Assembly (NCBI RefSeq): GCF_002906855.1
Contig: NZ_MINI01000048.1
Location: 1,178,001 to 1,242,000 of the forward strand
Direction of reading: 5' to 3'
Source: Pseudomonas putida
GTDB lineage: Bacteria; Pseudomonadota; Gammaproteobacteria; Pseudomonadales; Pseudomonadaceae
DNA: 64,000 nt
Shown: positions 52,904-60,997 of the stretch, piece after piece
Layout: every line of letters begins with the position of its first letter
Position numbering within the stretch: position 1 is the first letter of the stretch
Program-made: the position numbers and the translations under genes
The notes under the pieces: generated by a model
What the model was told of the DNA's origin: nothing
What the model saw: only the letters and a program-made list of their open reading frames with translations
The model's database searches: none

Positions 52904-53881
52904 ATGAAAGCTGTGTTGTGCAAAACCCTGGGCCCGGCTCGCGACCTGGTGCTGGAAGACGTGGCCAGCCCGGTGCCGAAGAAGAACGAGATCCTGCTCG
53001 ATGTGCAGGCTGCCGGGGTCAATTTCCCCGACACGCTGATCATCGAAGGCAAATACCAGTTCCAGCCCCCGCTGCCATTCTCGCCAGGTGGCGAGGCCGC
53101 CGGCGTGGTCGCTGCGGTCGGCGAACGGGCCGGTACTTTCAAGGTGGGCGACCGGGTGATGGCCTTGACCGGCTGGGGGGCGTTCGCCGAGCAAGTGGCG
53201 GTCCCGTTCTACAACGTGATGCCGATCCCCGAGCACATGGATTTTGCCACCGCAGCGGCGTTCGGCATGACCTATGGCACCTCGATGCATGCCCTCAAGC
53301 AGCGCGGCCAGTTGCAGCCAGGCGAAACCCTGCTGGTGCTCGGCGCATCCGGTGGCGTTGGCCTGGCAGCGGTGGAAATCGGCAAAGCCATGGGCGCAAG
53401 AGTGATCGCCGCAGCCAGTAGCGCCGAGAAACTCGCCGTTGCCAAGGCTGCCGGGGCTGACGAACTGATCGACTACAGCCAGGCCAGCCTCAAGGAAGAA
53501 ATCAAGCGCCTGACCGGCGGCCAGGGCGTGGACGTGATCTACGACCCGGTGGGCGGCGAGCTGTTCGACCAGGCCGTGCGCGGGCTGGCGTGGCAGGGCC
53601 GGCTGCTGGTGGTGGGATTTGCCAGCGGGACGATTGCGCAGATGGCGGCGAACCTGGTGCTGCTCAAGGGGGCGGCGGTACTTGGGGTGTTCTGGGGGGC
53701 GTTTGCCCAGCGCCAGCCAGAGGATAATGCGGCGAACTTCCGGCAATTGTTTGCCTGGCATGCCGAGGGCAAGTTGAAACCGTTGGTGTCGAAGACTTAT
53801 CCACTGGCTGAAGCGGGGGCCGCAATCGAGCAGCTGGGGCAGCGCAAGGCTGTGGGTAAGTTGGTGGTGTTGGCCACATAA
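52904..53881 (+). CDS. NADPH:quinone oxidoreductase family (zeta-crystallin-like)
   Basis: The 325-residue medium-chain reductase lacks the zinc-binding residues of alcohol dehydrogenases and has the quinone reductase pattern AAGVNFPDTLIIEGKYQ, PGGEAAGVV, and the Rossmann motif LVLGASGGVGLAAVEIGKAMGA. It should reduce quinones or enones with NADPH in the cytoplasm. AAAGGAA precedes the ATG at 52904. Confidence 0.9.
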   Translation: MKAVLCKTLGPARDLVLEDVASPVPKKNEILLDVQAAGVNFPDTLIIEGKYQFQPPLPFSPGGEAAGVVAAVGERAGTFKVGDRVMALTGWGAFAEQVAVPFYNVMPIPEHMDFATAAAFGMTYGTSMHALKQRGQLQPGETLLVLGASGGVGLAAVEIGKAMGARVIAAASSAEKLAVAKAAGADELIDYSQASLKEEIKRLTGGQGVDVIYDPVGGELFDQAVRGLAWQGRLLVVGFASGTIAQMAANLVLLKGAAVLGVFWGAFAQRQPEDNAANFRQLFAWHAEGKLKPLVSKTYPLAEAGAAIEQLGQRKAVGKLVVLAT

Positions 53882-53890
53882 GCAGGGACT

Positions 53891-53968
53891 GGCCCCTTCG
53901 CGGGCAAGCCCACTCCTACAAGGGATAGCGTTTTCCCTGTAGGAGCGGGCTTGTCCCGCGAAAGGGCC
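53891..53968. repeat. Pair of REP elements between convergent genes
   Basis: GGCCCCTTCGCGGGCAAGCCC with CTCCTACA, then TGTAGGAGCGGGCTTG with TCCCGCGAAAGGGCC facing it, enclose about 20 bases. It lies at the 3' ends of both neighbouring genes. Confidence 0.93.
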
Positions 53969-53977
53969 GGCAGCTGC

Positions 53978-54628
53978 TCACACCTCGCGCAGGTTATGGC
54001 AGCGCCTGAACCGCGCCTCAAGGTTCCGATCTGGCATCTGATGGCTGCGCAGCGCATTCAATGTCTGCTCGACATAGTCTCGCGTGGTGCCATAGCGCCC
54101 CTTGGCACTCGCTAGAATCTGGCTGAGCAAGGTATCCGGCAGGTTGCCCGCATAGCACGGCAGATGCCGTTCCAGCACAAACCCCAACGCCTGCACCTTG
54201 CTGCCATCGCCCAACCGGCAGCTGAGCCAGTGCGGCCGATACGCCGGATAAGGCATTTCCCGCTGCCACAGGGCCATCAGCGAATCATCGAGGTTGCTGT
54301 CTTCAAGTCGGTAGGCAAAACCGCTGCAGGAGCCGCCGCGATCGAGGCCGAACACCAGGCCTGGCGTTTCCGGCGTCCCCCGGTGCTCGTGCGACCACAG
54401 GTACAACCCACGGTGATAACCATGTACTCGCGCCCGTTGGCGCTCCACCGAATTACATTCAGGCCGCCAGATCAACGAGCCATAGGCAAACAACCAGACA
54501 GGGCCACCTTCATGGCGCGACATGGTCATTTGCATGGAATTGAGCAACTGCTCACGGGTCAGTTGCTGACCGAAGTCGAGCGTCGGAGGATATGCAACTT
54601 CCCAGGACAAACTTTCAAGTGCCGACAT
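53978..54628 (-). CDS. ChaC-like gamma-glutamylcyclotransferase
   Basis: The 216-residue protein has the substrate motif WLFAYGSLIWRPE and the rest of the ChaC fold (RARVHGYHRGLYLWS, LDRGGSCSGFAYRL). ChaC enzymes split glutathione to 5-oxoproline and Cys-Gly. An inverted repeat CATGAA/TTCATG lies upstream at 54754-54771. The 246-bp gap upstream holds no gene. Confidence 0.9.
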   Translation of the reverse strand: MSALESLSWEVAYPPTLDFGQQLTREQLLNSMQMTMSRHEGGPVWLFAYGSLIWRPECNSVERQRARVHGYHRGLYLWSHEHRGTPETPGLVFGLDRGGSCSGFAYRLEDSNLDDSLMALWQREMPYPAYRPHWLSCRLGDGSKVQALGFVLERHLPCYAGNLPDTLLSQILASAKGRYGTTRDYVEQTLNALRSHQMPDRNLEARFRRCHNLREV

Positions 54629-54874
54629 AAGCTGCCGCCATTATTCCCTGTTTACTACGCATAAAGCGGGAGGCTCTGATGACGCGGCCTGCGCGGCCGC
54701 GCCAGCAGCGCTTGCAGTAACCATAGGATAGAAATGCGCCAATACTCAAGTCCCATGAACAGAGTTTCATGCACAGTTCCGACGACTGGGAAGTATTATT
54801 TCGATGGCCGCGAAAGTTAATGACCAAGGCGGTAACAATGACCGCCTTATACCCCTTACTTCAAACTTCGGTTA

Positions 54875-55843
54875 TTAACCGCGCGGTGCGTAGGCAAACA
54901 CATCGGCGCGCATGCGGTGCGCATCCATGCCGGCCTCGACCAGGGCGTCGAGGGTGGCGTAGACCATGTTCGGCGAGCCGCTGGCATACACATGCACGGT
55001 ATTGAGGTCTTTCACGTCCTCGCACACCGCTTCGTGCAGCATGCCGCAACGCCCTTCCCAGCCACACAGGTCGCTGACCACCTTGTGCAGGAACAAGTTG
55101 GGCAAGCGCTCCCATTCAGCCCAGTGCTCGATGCTGTAGAAGTCCTCCGGGCGACGGACACCCCAGTACAGGTGCACCGGATGCTTGAAGCCCTGGGCGC
55201 GGCAATGTTCGACCAGGCTGTGCATCTGGCCCATGCCGGTGCCAGCGGCAATCAGCACCAGCGGCCCGTCAGGCAACTCGGCCAAGTGGGTATCGCCGAA
55301 CGGCATTTCGATACGCGCCACGCGGTCACGCTGCAGTTGCGCCAGCAACTGCAGCGCGCTGGCTTCGCGGCCCAGCACATGCAGTTCAAGGTCCCGCCCG
55401 GAATGCGGCGCAGAGGCCAGTGAGAAGGCCGCCGGCTTGCCGCCCTCGCGCTCGATCATAAGGTATTGCCCGGCATGGTAACGCGGCGGCTTGCCGGCCG
55501 GCGCGCGCAGGCGCACGCGCCAGACGTCGCCACCGACCTCGACGCATTCGCTCACGCTGCACGCCAGCTTGCGCACTGGCAGCTCGCCCAGGGCAAGCAC
55601 ACCATCCCAGAGCAACACACAGTCCTCCAGCGGTTCGGCAATGCAGGTGAACAACTCGCCATGGTCACGGACTACACCGTCCTGACGCACGCTTCCTTCG
55701 ACCAACAACGCGGCGCAGACATGGCAATTGCCATTGCGGCAGCTGTTTGGGCAGTCATAGCCCAGCCGCCGCGCTCCATCCAGGATCCTTTCCCCGGGTT
55801 CGAGCGCCAGCACCGCCCCGGACGGCTGCAACGTTACCTGCAT
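54875..55843 (-). CDS. 2Fe-2S ferredoxin/FAD/NAD(P)H oxidoreductase (flavin-reductase/CDP-6-deoxy reductase type)
   Basis: The 322-residue protein joins a plant-type ferredoxin domain (CPNSCRNGNCHVC, with a fourth Cys in LFTC) to FAD-binding (AAFSLASAPHSG) and NAD(P)-binding (LVLIAAGTGMGQMHSLVEH) domains. It would move electrons from NAD(P)H through FAD to an iron-sulfur cluster. It starts with a TGATG overlap at the ubiD stop, so the two are coupled. The neighbour suggests a role near quinone synthesis, but the partner is unknown. Confidence 0.9.
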   Translation of the reverse strand: MQVTLQPSGAVLALEPGERILDGARRLGYDCPNSCRNGNCHVCAALLVEGSVRQDGVVRDHGELFTCIAEPLEDCVLLWDGVLALGELPVRKLACSVSECVEVGGDVWRVRLRAPAGKPPRYHAGQYLMIEREGGKPAAFSLASAPHSGRDLELHVLGREASALQLLAQLQRDRVARIEMPFGDTHLAELPDGPLVLIAAGTGMGQMHSLVEHCRAQGFKHPVHLYWGVRRPEDFYSIEHWAEWERLPNLFLHKVVSDLCGWEGRCGMLHEAVCEDVKDLNTVHVYASGSPNMVYATLDALVEAGMDAHRMRADVFAYAPRG

Positions 55844-57309
55844 CAATCTATTCCCAACTGATCCCACAGCTCATCGATACGGCGGGTGACGGCCTCGTCC
55901 TTGACGATGACCCGGCCCCATTCGCGTGTAGTCTCGCCCGGCCACTTGTGCGTGGCGTCCAGGCCCATCTTCGACCCCAGCCCCGATACCGGCGACGCAA
56001 AGTCCAGGTAGTCGATCGGCGTGTTGTCGATCATCACCGTATCACGCTTGGGGTCCATGCGCGTGGTGATGGCCCAGATCACATCGTTCCAGTCGCGGGC
56101 GTTGATATCGTCGTCGGTGACAATAACGAACTTGGTGTACATGAACTGTCGCAGGAACGACCACACACCCAGCATCACGCGCTTGGCGTGACCTGGATAC
56201 TGCTTTTTCATGGTCACCACCGCCATGCGGTATGAGCAGCCTTCCGGCGGCAGGTAGAAGTCGACGATTTCCGGGAACTGCTTCTGCAGGATCGGCACGA
56301 ACACTTCGTTCAGCGCCACACCCAGGATCGCCGGTTCATCCGGCGGCCGGCCCGTGTAGGTGCTGTGGTAGATCGGCTTCTGCCGGTGAGTGATGCGCTC
56401 GACGGTGAACACCGGGAAGCTGTCCACTTCGTTGTAGTAGCCGGTGTGATCGCCATACGGGCCTTCCGGGGCCATTTCGCCCGGATGAATCACGCCTTCG
56501 AGGATGATCTCGGCGGTGGCCGGCACCTGCAGGTTGCTGCCCCGGCACTTGACCAGCTCGGTGCGGTTGCCGCGCAGCAGGCCGGCGAAAGCGTATTCGG
56601 AAAGGGTATCCGGCACTGGCGTCACGGCGCCAAGGATGGTGGCCGGGTCAGCGCCCAGGGCTACGGCAACCGGGAACGGCTGGCCCGGGTTCTTTTCGCA
56701 CCACTCACGATAATCCAGGGCGCCGCCACGGTGGCTCAGCCAGCGCATGATCACCTTGTTGCGGCCGATTACCTGCTGGCGGTAGATGCCCAGGTTCTGG
56801 CGGTCCTTGTTCGGGCCACGGGTCACGGTCAGGCCCCAGGTGATCAGCGGCGCCACGTCGCCTGGCCAGCAGTGCTGGATCGGGAGTTGGCCGAGGTCGA
56901 CATCGTCACCCTCGATGACCACTTCCTGGCACACCGCGTCCTTGACCACCTTCGGCGCCATCGACACGACCTTCTTGAAGATCGGCAGCTTGGACCAGGC
57001 GTCCTTCAGGCCTTTCGGCGGCTCGGGTTCCTTGAGGAAGGCCAGCAGCTTGCCGATCTCGCGCAGTTCGTCGACCGACTCGGCGCCCATGCCCATGGCC
57101 ACGCGCTCTGGCGTGCCGAACAGGTTGCCCAGTACCGGGATGTCGAAGCCAGTGGGCTTTTCGAACAACAACGCCGGACCCTTGGCGCGCAGGGTGCGGT
57201 CGCAGACCTCGGTCATTTCCAGGACAGGGGAAATCGGAACCTGGATGCGCTTGAGTTCACCGCGCTGCTCCAGGCCACGGATGAAGTCGCGCAAATCGCG
57301 ATACTGCAT
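55843..57309 (-). CDS. ubiD: UbiD, 4-hydroxy-3-polyprenylbenzoate decarboxylase
   Basis: The 488-residue decarboxylase starts QYRDLRDFIRGLEQRGEL and carries the UbiD motifs LGIYRQQVIGRNKVIMRW and GPYGDHTGYYNEVDSFPVF, with the Glu and Arg of the prenylated-FMN site. It removes the carboxyl group of the ubiquinone ring precursor. It lies downstream of the rho terminator on the same strand. The ATG at 57309 is the family start. Confidence 0.96.
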   Translation of the reverse strand: MQYRDLRDFIRGLEQRGELKRIQVPISPVLEMTEVCDRTLRAKGPALLFEKPTGFDIPVLGNLFGTPERVAMGMGAESVDELREIGKLLAFLKEPEPPKGLKDAWSKLPIFKKVVSMAPKVVKDAVCQEVVIEGDDVDLGQLPIQHCWPGDVAPLITWGLTVTRGPNKDRQNLGIYRQQVIGRNKVIMRWLSHRGGALDYREWCEKNPGQPFPVAVALGADPATILGAVTPVPDTLSEYAFAGLLRGNRTELVKCRGSNLQVPATAEIILEGVIHPGEMAPEGPYGDHTGYYNEVDSFPVFTVERITHRQKPIYHSTYTGRPPDEPAILGVALNEVFVPILQKQFPEIVDFYLPPEGCSYRMAVVTMKKQYPGHAKRVMLGVWSFLRQFMYTKFVIVTDDDINARDWNDVIWAITTRMDPKRDTVMIDNTPIDYLDFASPVSGLGSKMGLDATHKWPGETTREWGRVIVKDEAVTRRIDELWDQLGID

Positions 57310-57390
57310 GCATGAGCCTCGTGTTGGCCGTATCGGTCGGGGTGCAGAGTGTAGCGCCGATAGGGCCGCAATAGCCAAAGTACAGATAGC

Positions 57391-57415
57391 AAAAAGCCGG
57401 GTTTCCCCGGCTTTT
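57391..57415 (-). terminator. Terminator after rho
   Basis: AAAAAGCCGGG, TTT, then CCCCGGCTTTT: a stem with A and T runs in the gap between rho and ubiD. It would end the rho transcript, and ubiD must start from its own promoter or by read-through. Confidence 0.85.
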
Positions 57416-57432
57416 CGCGTGGTACGACGATC

Positions 57433-58692
57433 TTACTTGCGCTTCATCGACAGGAAGAACTCGTCGTTGGTCTTGGTCTGCTTGAGCTTGTCGACCAGGA
57501 ACTCGATGGCGGCGATCTCGTCCATCGGGTGCAGCAGCTTGCGCAGGATCCACATGCGCTGCAGTTCGTCGTCGGCGGTCAGCAGCTCTTCGCGGCGGGT
57601 ACCGGAACGGTTGATGTTGATGGCCGGGAACACGCGCTTTTCAGCGATGCGACGGTCCAGGGGCAGCTCCATGTTGCCGGTACCCTTGAACTCTTCGTAG
57701 ATCACTTCGTCCATCTTCGAGCCGGTTTCGACCAGCGCGGTGGCGATGATGGTCAGCGAGCCGCCTTCCTCGATGTTACGCGCGGCACCGAAGAAGCGCT
57801 TCGGCTTCTCCAGGGCGTGGGCATCGACACCACCGGTCAGCACCTTGCCGGAGCTCGGGATCACGGTGTTGTAGGCACGCGCCAGACGGGTTATGGAGTC
57901 CAGCAGGATGACCACGTCCTTCTTGTGCTCGACCAGGCGCTTGGCCTTCTCGATGACCATTTCGGCAACCTGCACGTGGCGGGTTGGCGGCTCGTCGAAG
58001 GTCGAGGCGACCACTTCGCCGCGCACAGTGCGCTGCATTTCGGTCACTTCTTCCGGGCGCTCGTCGATCAGCAGGACGATCAGGTGGCACTCGGGGTTGT
58101 TACGAGTGATGTTCGCCGCGATGTTCTGCAGCATGATGGTCTTACCGGCTTTCGGCGGAGCGACGATCAGGCCACGCTGACCTTTGCCGATCGGGGCGCA
58201 CAGGTCGATGACGCGACCGGTGAGGTCTTCGGTGGAGCCGTTACCGGCTTCCATCTTCAGGCGCTTGTTCGGGAACAGCGGCGTCAGGTTCTCGAACAGG
58301 ATCTTGTTCTTCGCGTTTTCCGGACGGTCGAAGTTGATGGTGTCGACCTTCAGCAGGGCGAAGTAACGCTCCCCTTCCTTCGGTGGGCGGATCTTGCCGA
58401 CGATGGTGTCGCCGGTACGCAGGTTGAAACGGCGGATCTGGCTTGGCGAGACGTAGATGTCGTCGGGGCCGGCCAAGTAGGACGCATCAGCCGAACGCAG
58501 GAAACCGAAACCATCCTGGAGAATCTCCAGCACGCCGTCACCCGAGATCTCTTCGCCGCTTTTCGCGTGCTTCTTCAGCAGGGCGAAAATCACGTCCTGT
58601 TTGCGCGAACGGGCCATGTTTTCGATGCCCATCTGTTCGGCCATTTCCAAAAGATCGGTAATCGGCTTTTGCTTGAGTTCAGTCAGGTTCAT
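57433..58692 (-). CDS. rho: Rho transcription termination factor
   Basis: The 419-residue protein has the N-terminal RNA-binding domain (MNLTELKQKPITDLLEMAEQ), the cold-shock-like fold (GFLRSADASYLAGPDDIYV), Walker A APPKAGKT, Walker B VILLDSITRLARAYN and the R-loop region. It matches E. coli Rho in length. A 230-bp leader separates it from trxA. Confidence 0.98.
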   Translation of the reverse strand: MNLTELKQKPITDLLEMAEQMGIENMARSRKQDVIFALLKKHAKSGEEISGDGVLEILQDGFGFLRSADASYLAGPDDIYVSPSQIRRFNLRTGDTIVGKIRPPKEGERYFALLKVDTINFDRPENAKNKILFENLTPLFPNKRLKMEAGNGSTEDLTGRVIDLCAPIGKGQRGLIVAPPKAGKTIMLQNIAANITRNNPECHLIVLLIDERPEEVTEMQRTVRGEVVASTFDEPPTRHVQVAEMVIEKAKRLVEHKKDVVILLDSITRLARAYNTVIPSSGKVLTGGVDAHALEKPKRFFGAARNIEEGGSLTIIATALVETGSKMDEVIYEEFKGTGNMELPLDRRIAEKRVFPAININRSGTRREELLTADDELQRMWILRKLLHPMDEIAAIEFLVDKLKQTKTNDEFFLSMKRK

Positions 58693-58887
58693 AAGGGGAG
58701 TGACGTAATCATGTAAGAAGGGAGAATTAAGCTTTGGCTTAATGAGGCCGCGCCGCTAGATGGCGACAGGATCGCGTACTGATTCGAATTAGGGATGCTT
58801 CGGCGACGGCGTGCAGAGGGCACTGGAGAAGCAGTGCGAGGCCGAATGTAACACTTGCTTTTTTCTGCGTCTAGTGCTCTGAAAAAG

Positions 58888-58915
58888 AAAAAACCCCGCA
58901 TTTGCGGGGTTTTTT
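58888..58915 (-). terminator. Terminator after trxA
   Basis: AAAAAACCCCGCA and TGCGGGGTTTTTT form a strong stem with T-run in the 231-bp gap after trxA. The flanking A-run makes it usable from both sides. Confidence 0.92.
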
Positions 58916-58923
58916 GCTTCACA

Positions 58924-59253
58924 TCACAGGTGGGCGTCGAGGAACGCGGCCAGCTGCGATTTGGACAGGGCGCCGACCTTGGTGGCTTCGACGTTGCCGT
59001 TCTTGAACAGCATCAGGGTCGGGATGCCGCGCACGCCGTGCTTGGCCGGGGTTTCCTGGTTGTCGTCGATGTTCAGCTTGGCGACGGTCAGTTTGCCCTC
59101 GTAGGTAGCGGCGATGTCGTCCAGAACCGGAGCGATCATCTTGCATGGACCGCACCATTCAGCCCAGTAGTCGACCAGCACCGGGCCTTGAGCCTGCAGG
59201 ACTTCGGCTTCGAAGGTGGCGTCGGTGACGTGTTTGATCAGATCGCTGCTCAT
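58924..59253 (-). CDS. trxA: TrxA, thioredoxin 1
   Basis: The 109-residue protein has the active site WCGPC with Cys34 and Cys37, and the cis-proline loop GIPTL. It reduces protein disulfides in the cytoplasm. The ATG at 59253 gives the canonical length. Confidence 0.98.
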   Translation of the reverse strand: MSSDLIKHVTDATFEAEVLQAQGPVLVDYWAEWCGPCKMIAPVLDDIAATYEGKLTVAKLNIDDNQETPAKHGVRGIPTLMLFKNGNVEATKVGALSKSQLAAFLDAHL

Positions 59254-59494
59254 GGATATCTCCAGGGTCGTAAGCAAAAAACGTGGCCCATGATAGCGGC
59301 ACCCAGGCCCTACAGGAAGTCACGGACGATTGAGTGTAACTATAGTTGTGCAAGACGCCGCGAATCGAAACTGTCACACAAGTGTCATAGCATGGAATGG
59401 CACATTGCCTTGCATCAAGGCCCGGTGCGGTGCGCGTTGGCGTCAGCCAAGGATCGTGGCACGATTGCCGGGTTACCGACCGAGAACACACAGA

Positions 59495-60997
59495 ATGCCG
59501 CATACCTCCGCGAAGAACCTGTCCCTGATCGCCGCCATCGACCTGGGCTCCAACAGCTTCCACATGGTCGTGGCCAAGGCGCACCACACCGAAATCCGCA
59601 TTCTCGAGCGGCTCGGCGAGAAGGTTCAGTTGGCCGCCGGCATCGACGAAGAGCGGATGCTCAGCGAAGAAGCCATGGAGCGAGGCCTGGAATGCCTCAA
59701 GCGTTTTGCCCAACTGATCAACGGCATGCCCGCAGGCTCCGTGCGCATCGTCGGCACCAACGCCCTGCGCGAAGCGCGCAACCGCAACGAATTCATCCAG
59801 CGTGCCGAAGCCATCCTCGGCCACCCGGTGGAGGTCATCTCCGGCCGGGAAGAGGCGCGCCTGATCTACCTCGGTGTATCGCACACCCTGGCCGACACCC
59901 CCGGCAAACGCCTGGTCGCCGATATCGGCGGCGGCAGTACCGAGTTCATCATCGGCCAGCGCTTCGAACCGCTGCTGCGCGAAAGCCTGCAGATGGGCTG
60001 CGTGAGTTTCACCCAGCGCTATTTCCGCGATGGCAAGATCACCCCGGCGCGCTACGCCCAGGCCTACACGGCCGCACGCCTTGAGCTGATGAGCATCGAA
60101 AACGCCCTGCATCGCCTGACCTGGGACGAGGCCATCGGCTCGTCCGGCACCATCCGCGCCATCGGCGCCGCGATCAAGGCCGGGGGCCTGGGCAATGGCG
60201 AGGTCAATGCCGAGGGCCTGGCCTGGGTCAAGCGCAAGCTGTTCAAGCTGGGCGAGGTCGACAAGATCGACTTCGAAGGCATCAAGCCTGACCGGCGCGC
60301 CATCTTCCCCGCTGGCCTGGCGATTCTCGAGGCCATCTTCGATGCCCTTGAGCTGCAGCGCATGGACCACTGCGACGGCGCCCTGCGCGAAGGCGTGCTA
60401 TTTGATCTGCTTGGCCGCCATCACCACGAGGATGTACGCGAGCGCACCCTGAACTCGCTGATGGAGCGTTATCACGTCGACCAGGGCCAGGCAGCACGCG
60501 TCGAGCGCAAGGCGCTGCACGCTTTCGACCAGGTGGCCAAGGCATGGAAGCTTGAAGATGGAAATTGGCGCGATCTGCTGGGTTGGGCGGCGAAAATCCA
60601 CGAAATCGGGTTGGATATCGCCCACTACCACTACCACAAGCATGGCGCCTACCTGATCGAGCACTCAGACCTGGCCGGTTTTTCTCGCGACGAGCAGCAG
60701 ATGATGGCCCTGCTGGTTCGTGGCCACCGTCGCAACATTCCCAAGGACAAGTTCTCGGAGTTCGGCGACGAGGCCGTGCAACTGATTCGCCTCTGCGTGC
60801 TGCTGCGCTTCGCCATCCTGTTCCACCACATCCGTGGCAACCAGCAGATGCCCAAGGTAGAGCTGCAGGCAGGCGAGGACAGTCTCGAAGTGGTGTTTCC
60901 GGCAGGCTGGCTGGAACAGAACCAGCTGACCCAGGCCGACTTCGCCAACGAGGCGGAGTGGCTGGCCCGGGTCGGCTTCGTCCTCAGCGTACGTTGA
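59495..60997 (+). CDS. ppx: Ppx, exopolyphosphatase
   Basis: The 500-residue protein is of the Ppx/GppA type, with IAAIDLGSNSFHMVVAK, ADIGGGSTEF and GSSGTIRAIG phosphate-binding loops, then a C-terminal HD-like region. It releases phosphate from polyphosphate ends. It is convergent with ppk and the two stop-codon ends overlap by 14 bases. The ATG at 59495 is chosen on length. Confidence 0.96.
   Translation: MPHTSAKNLSLIAAIDLGSNSFHMVVAKAHHTEIRILERLGEKVQLAAGIDEERMLSEEAMERGLECLKRFAQLINGMPAGSVRIVGTNALREARNRNEFIQRAEAILGHPVEVISGREEARLIYLGVSHTLADTPGKRLVADIGGGSTEFIIGQRFEPLLRESLQMGCVSFTQRYFRDGKITPARYAQAYTAARLELMSIENALHRLTWDEAIGSSGTIRAIGAAIKAGGLGNGEVNAEGLAWVKRKLFKLGEVDKIDFEGIKPDRRAIFPAGLAILEAIFDALELQRMDHCDGALREGVLFDLLGRHHHEDVRERTLNSLMERYHVDQGQAARVERKALHAFDQVAKAWKLEDGNWRDLLGWAAKIHEIGLDIAHYHYHKHGAYLIEHSDLAGFSRDEQQMMALLVRGHRRNIPKDKFSEFGDEAVQLIRLCVLLRFAILFHHIRGNQQMPKVELQAGEDSLEVVFPAGWLEQNQLTQADFANEAEWLARVGFVLSVR

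Noticed and set aside
53891..53968. Considered as a classical terminator between convergent genes
   Set aside because: The sequence fits a facing REP pair of the P. putida type better, and no T-run follows.
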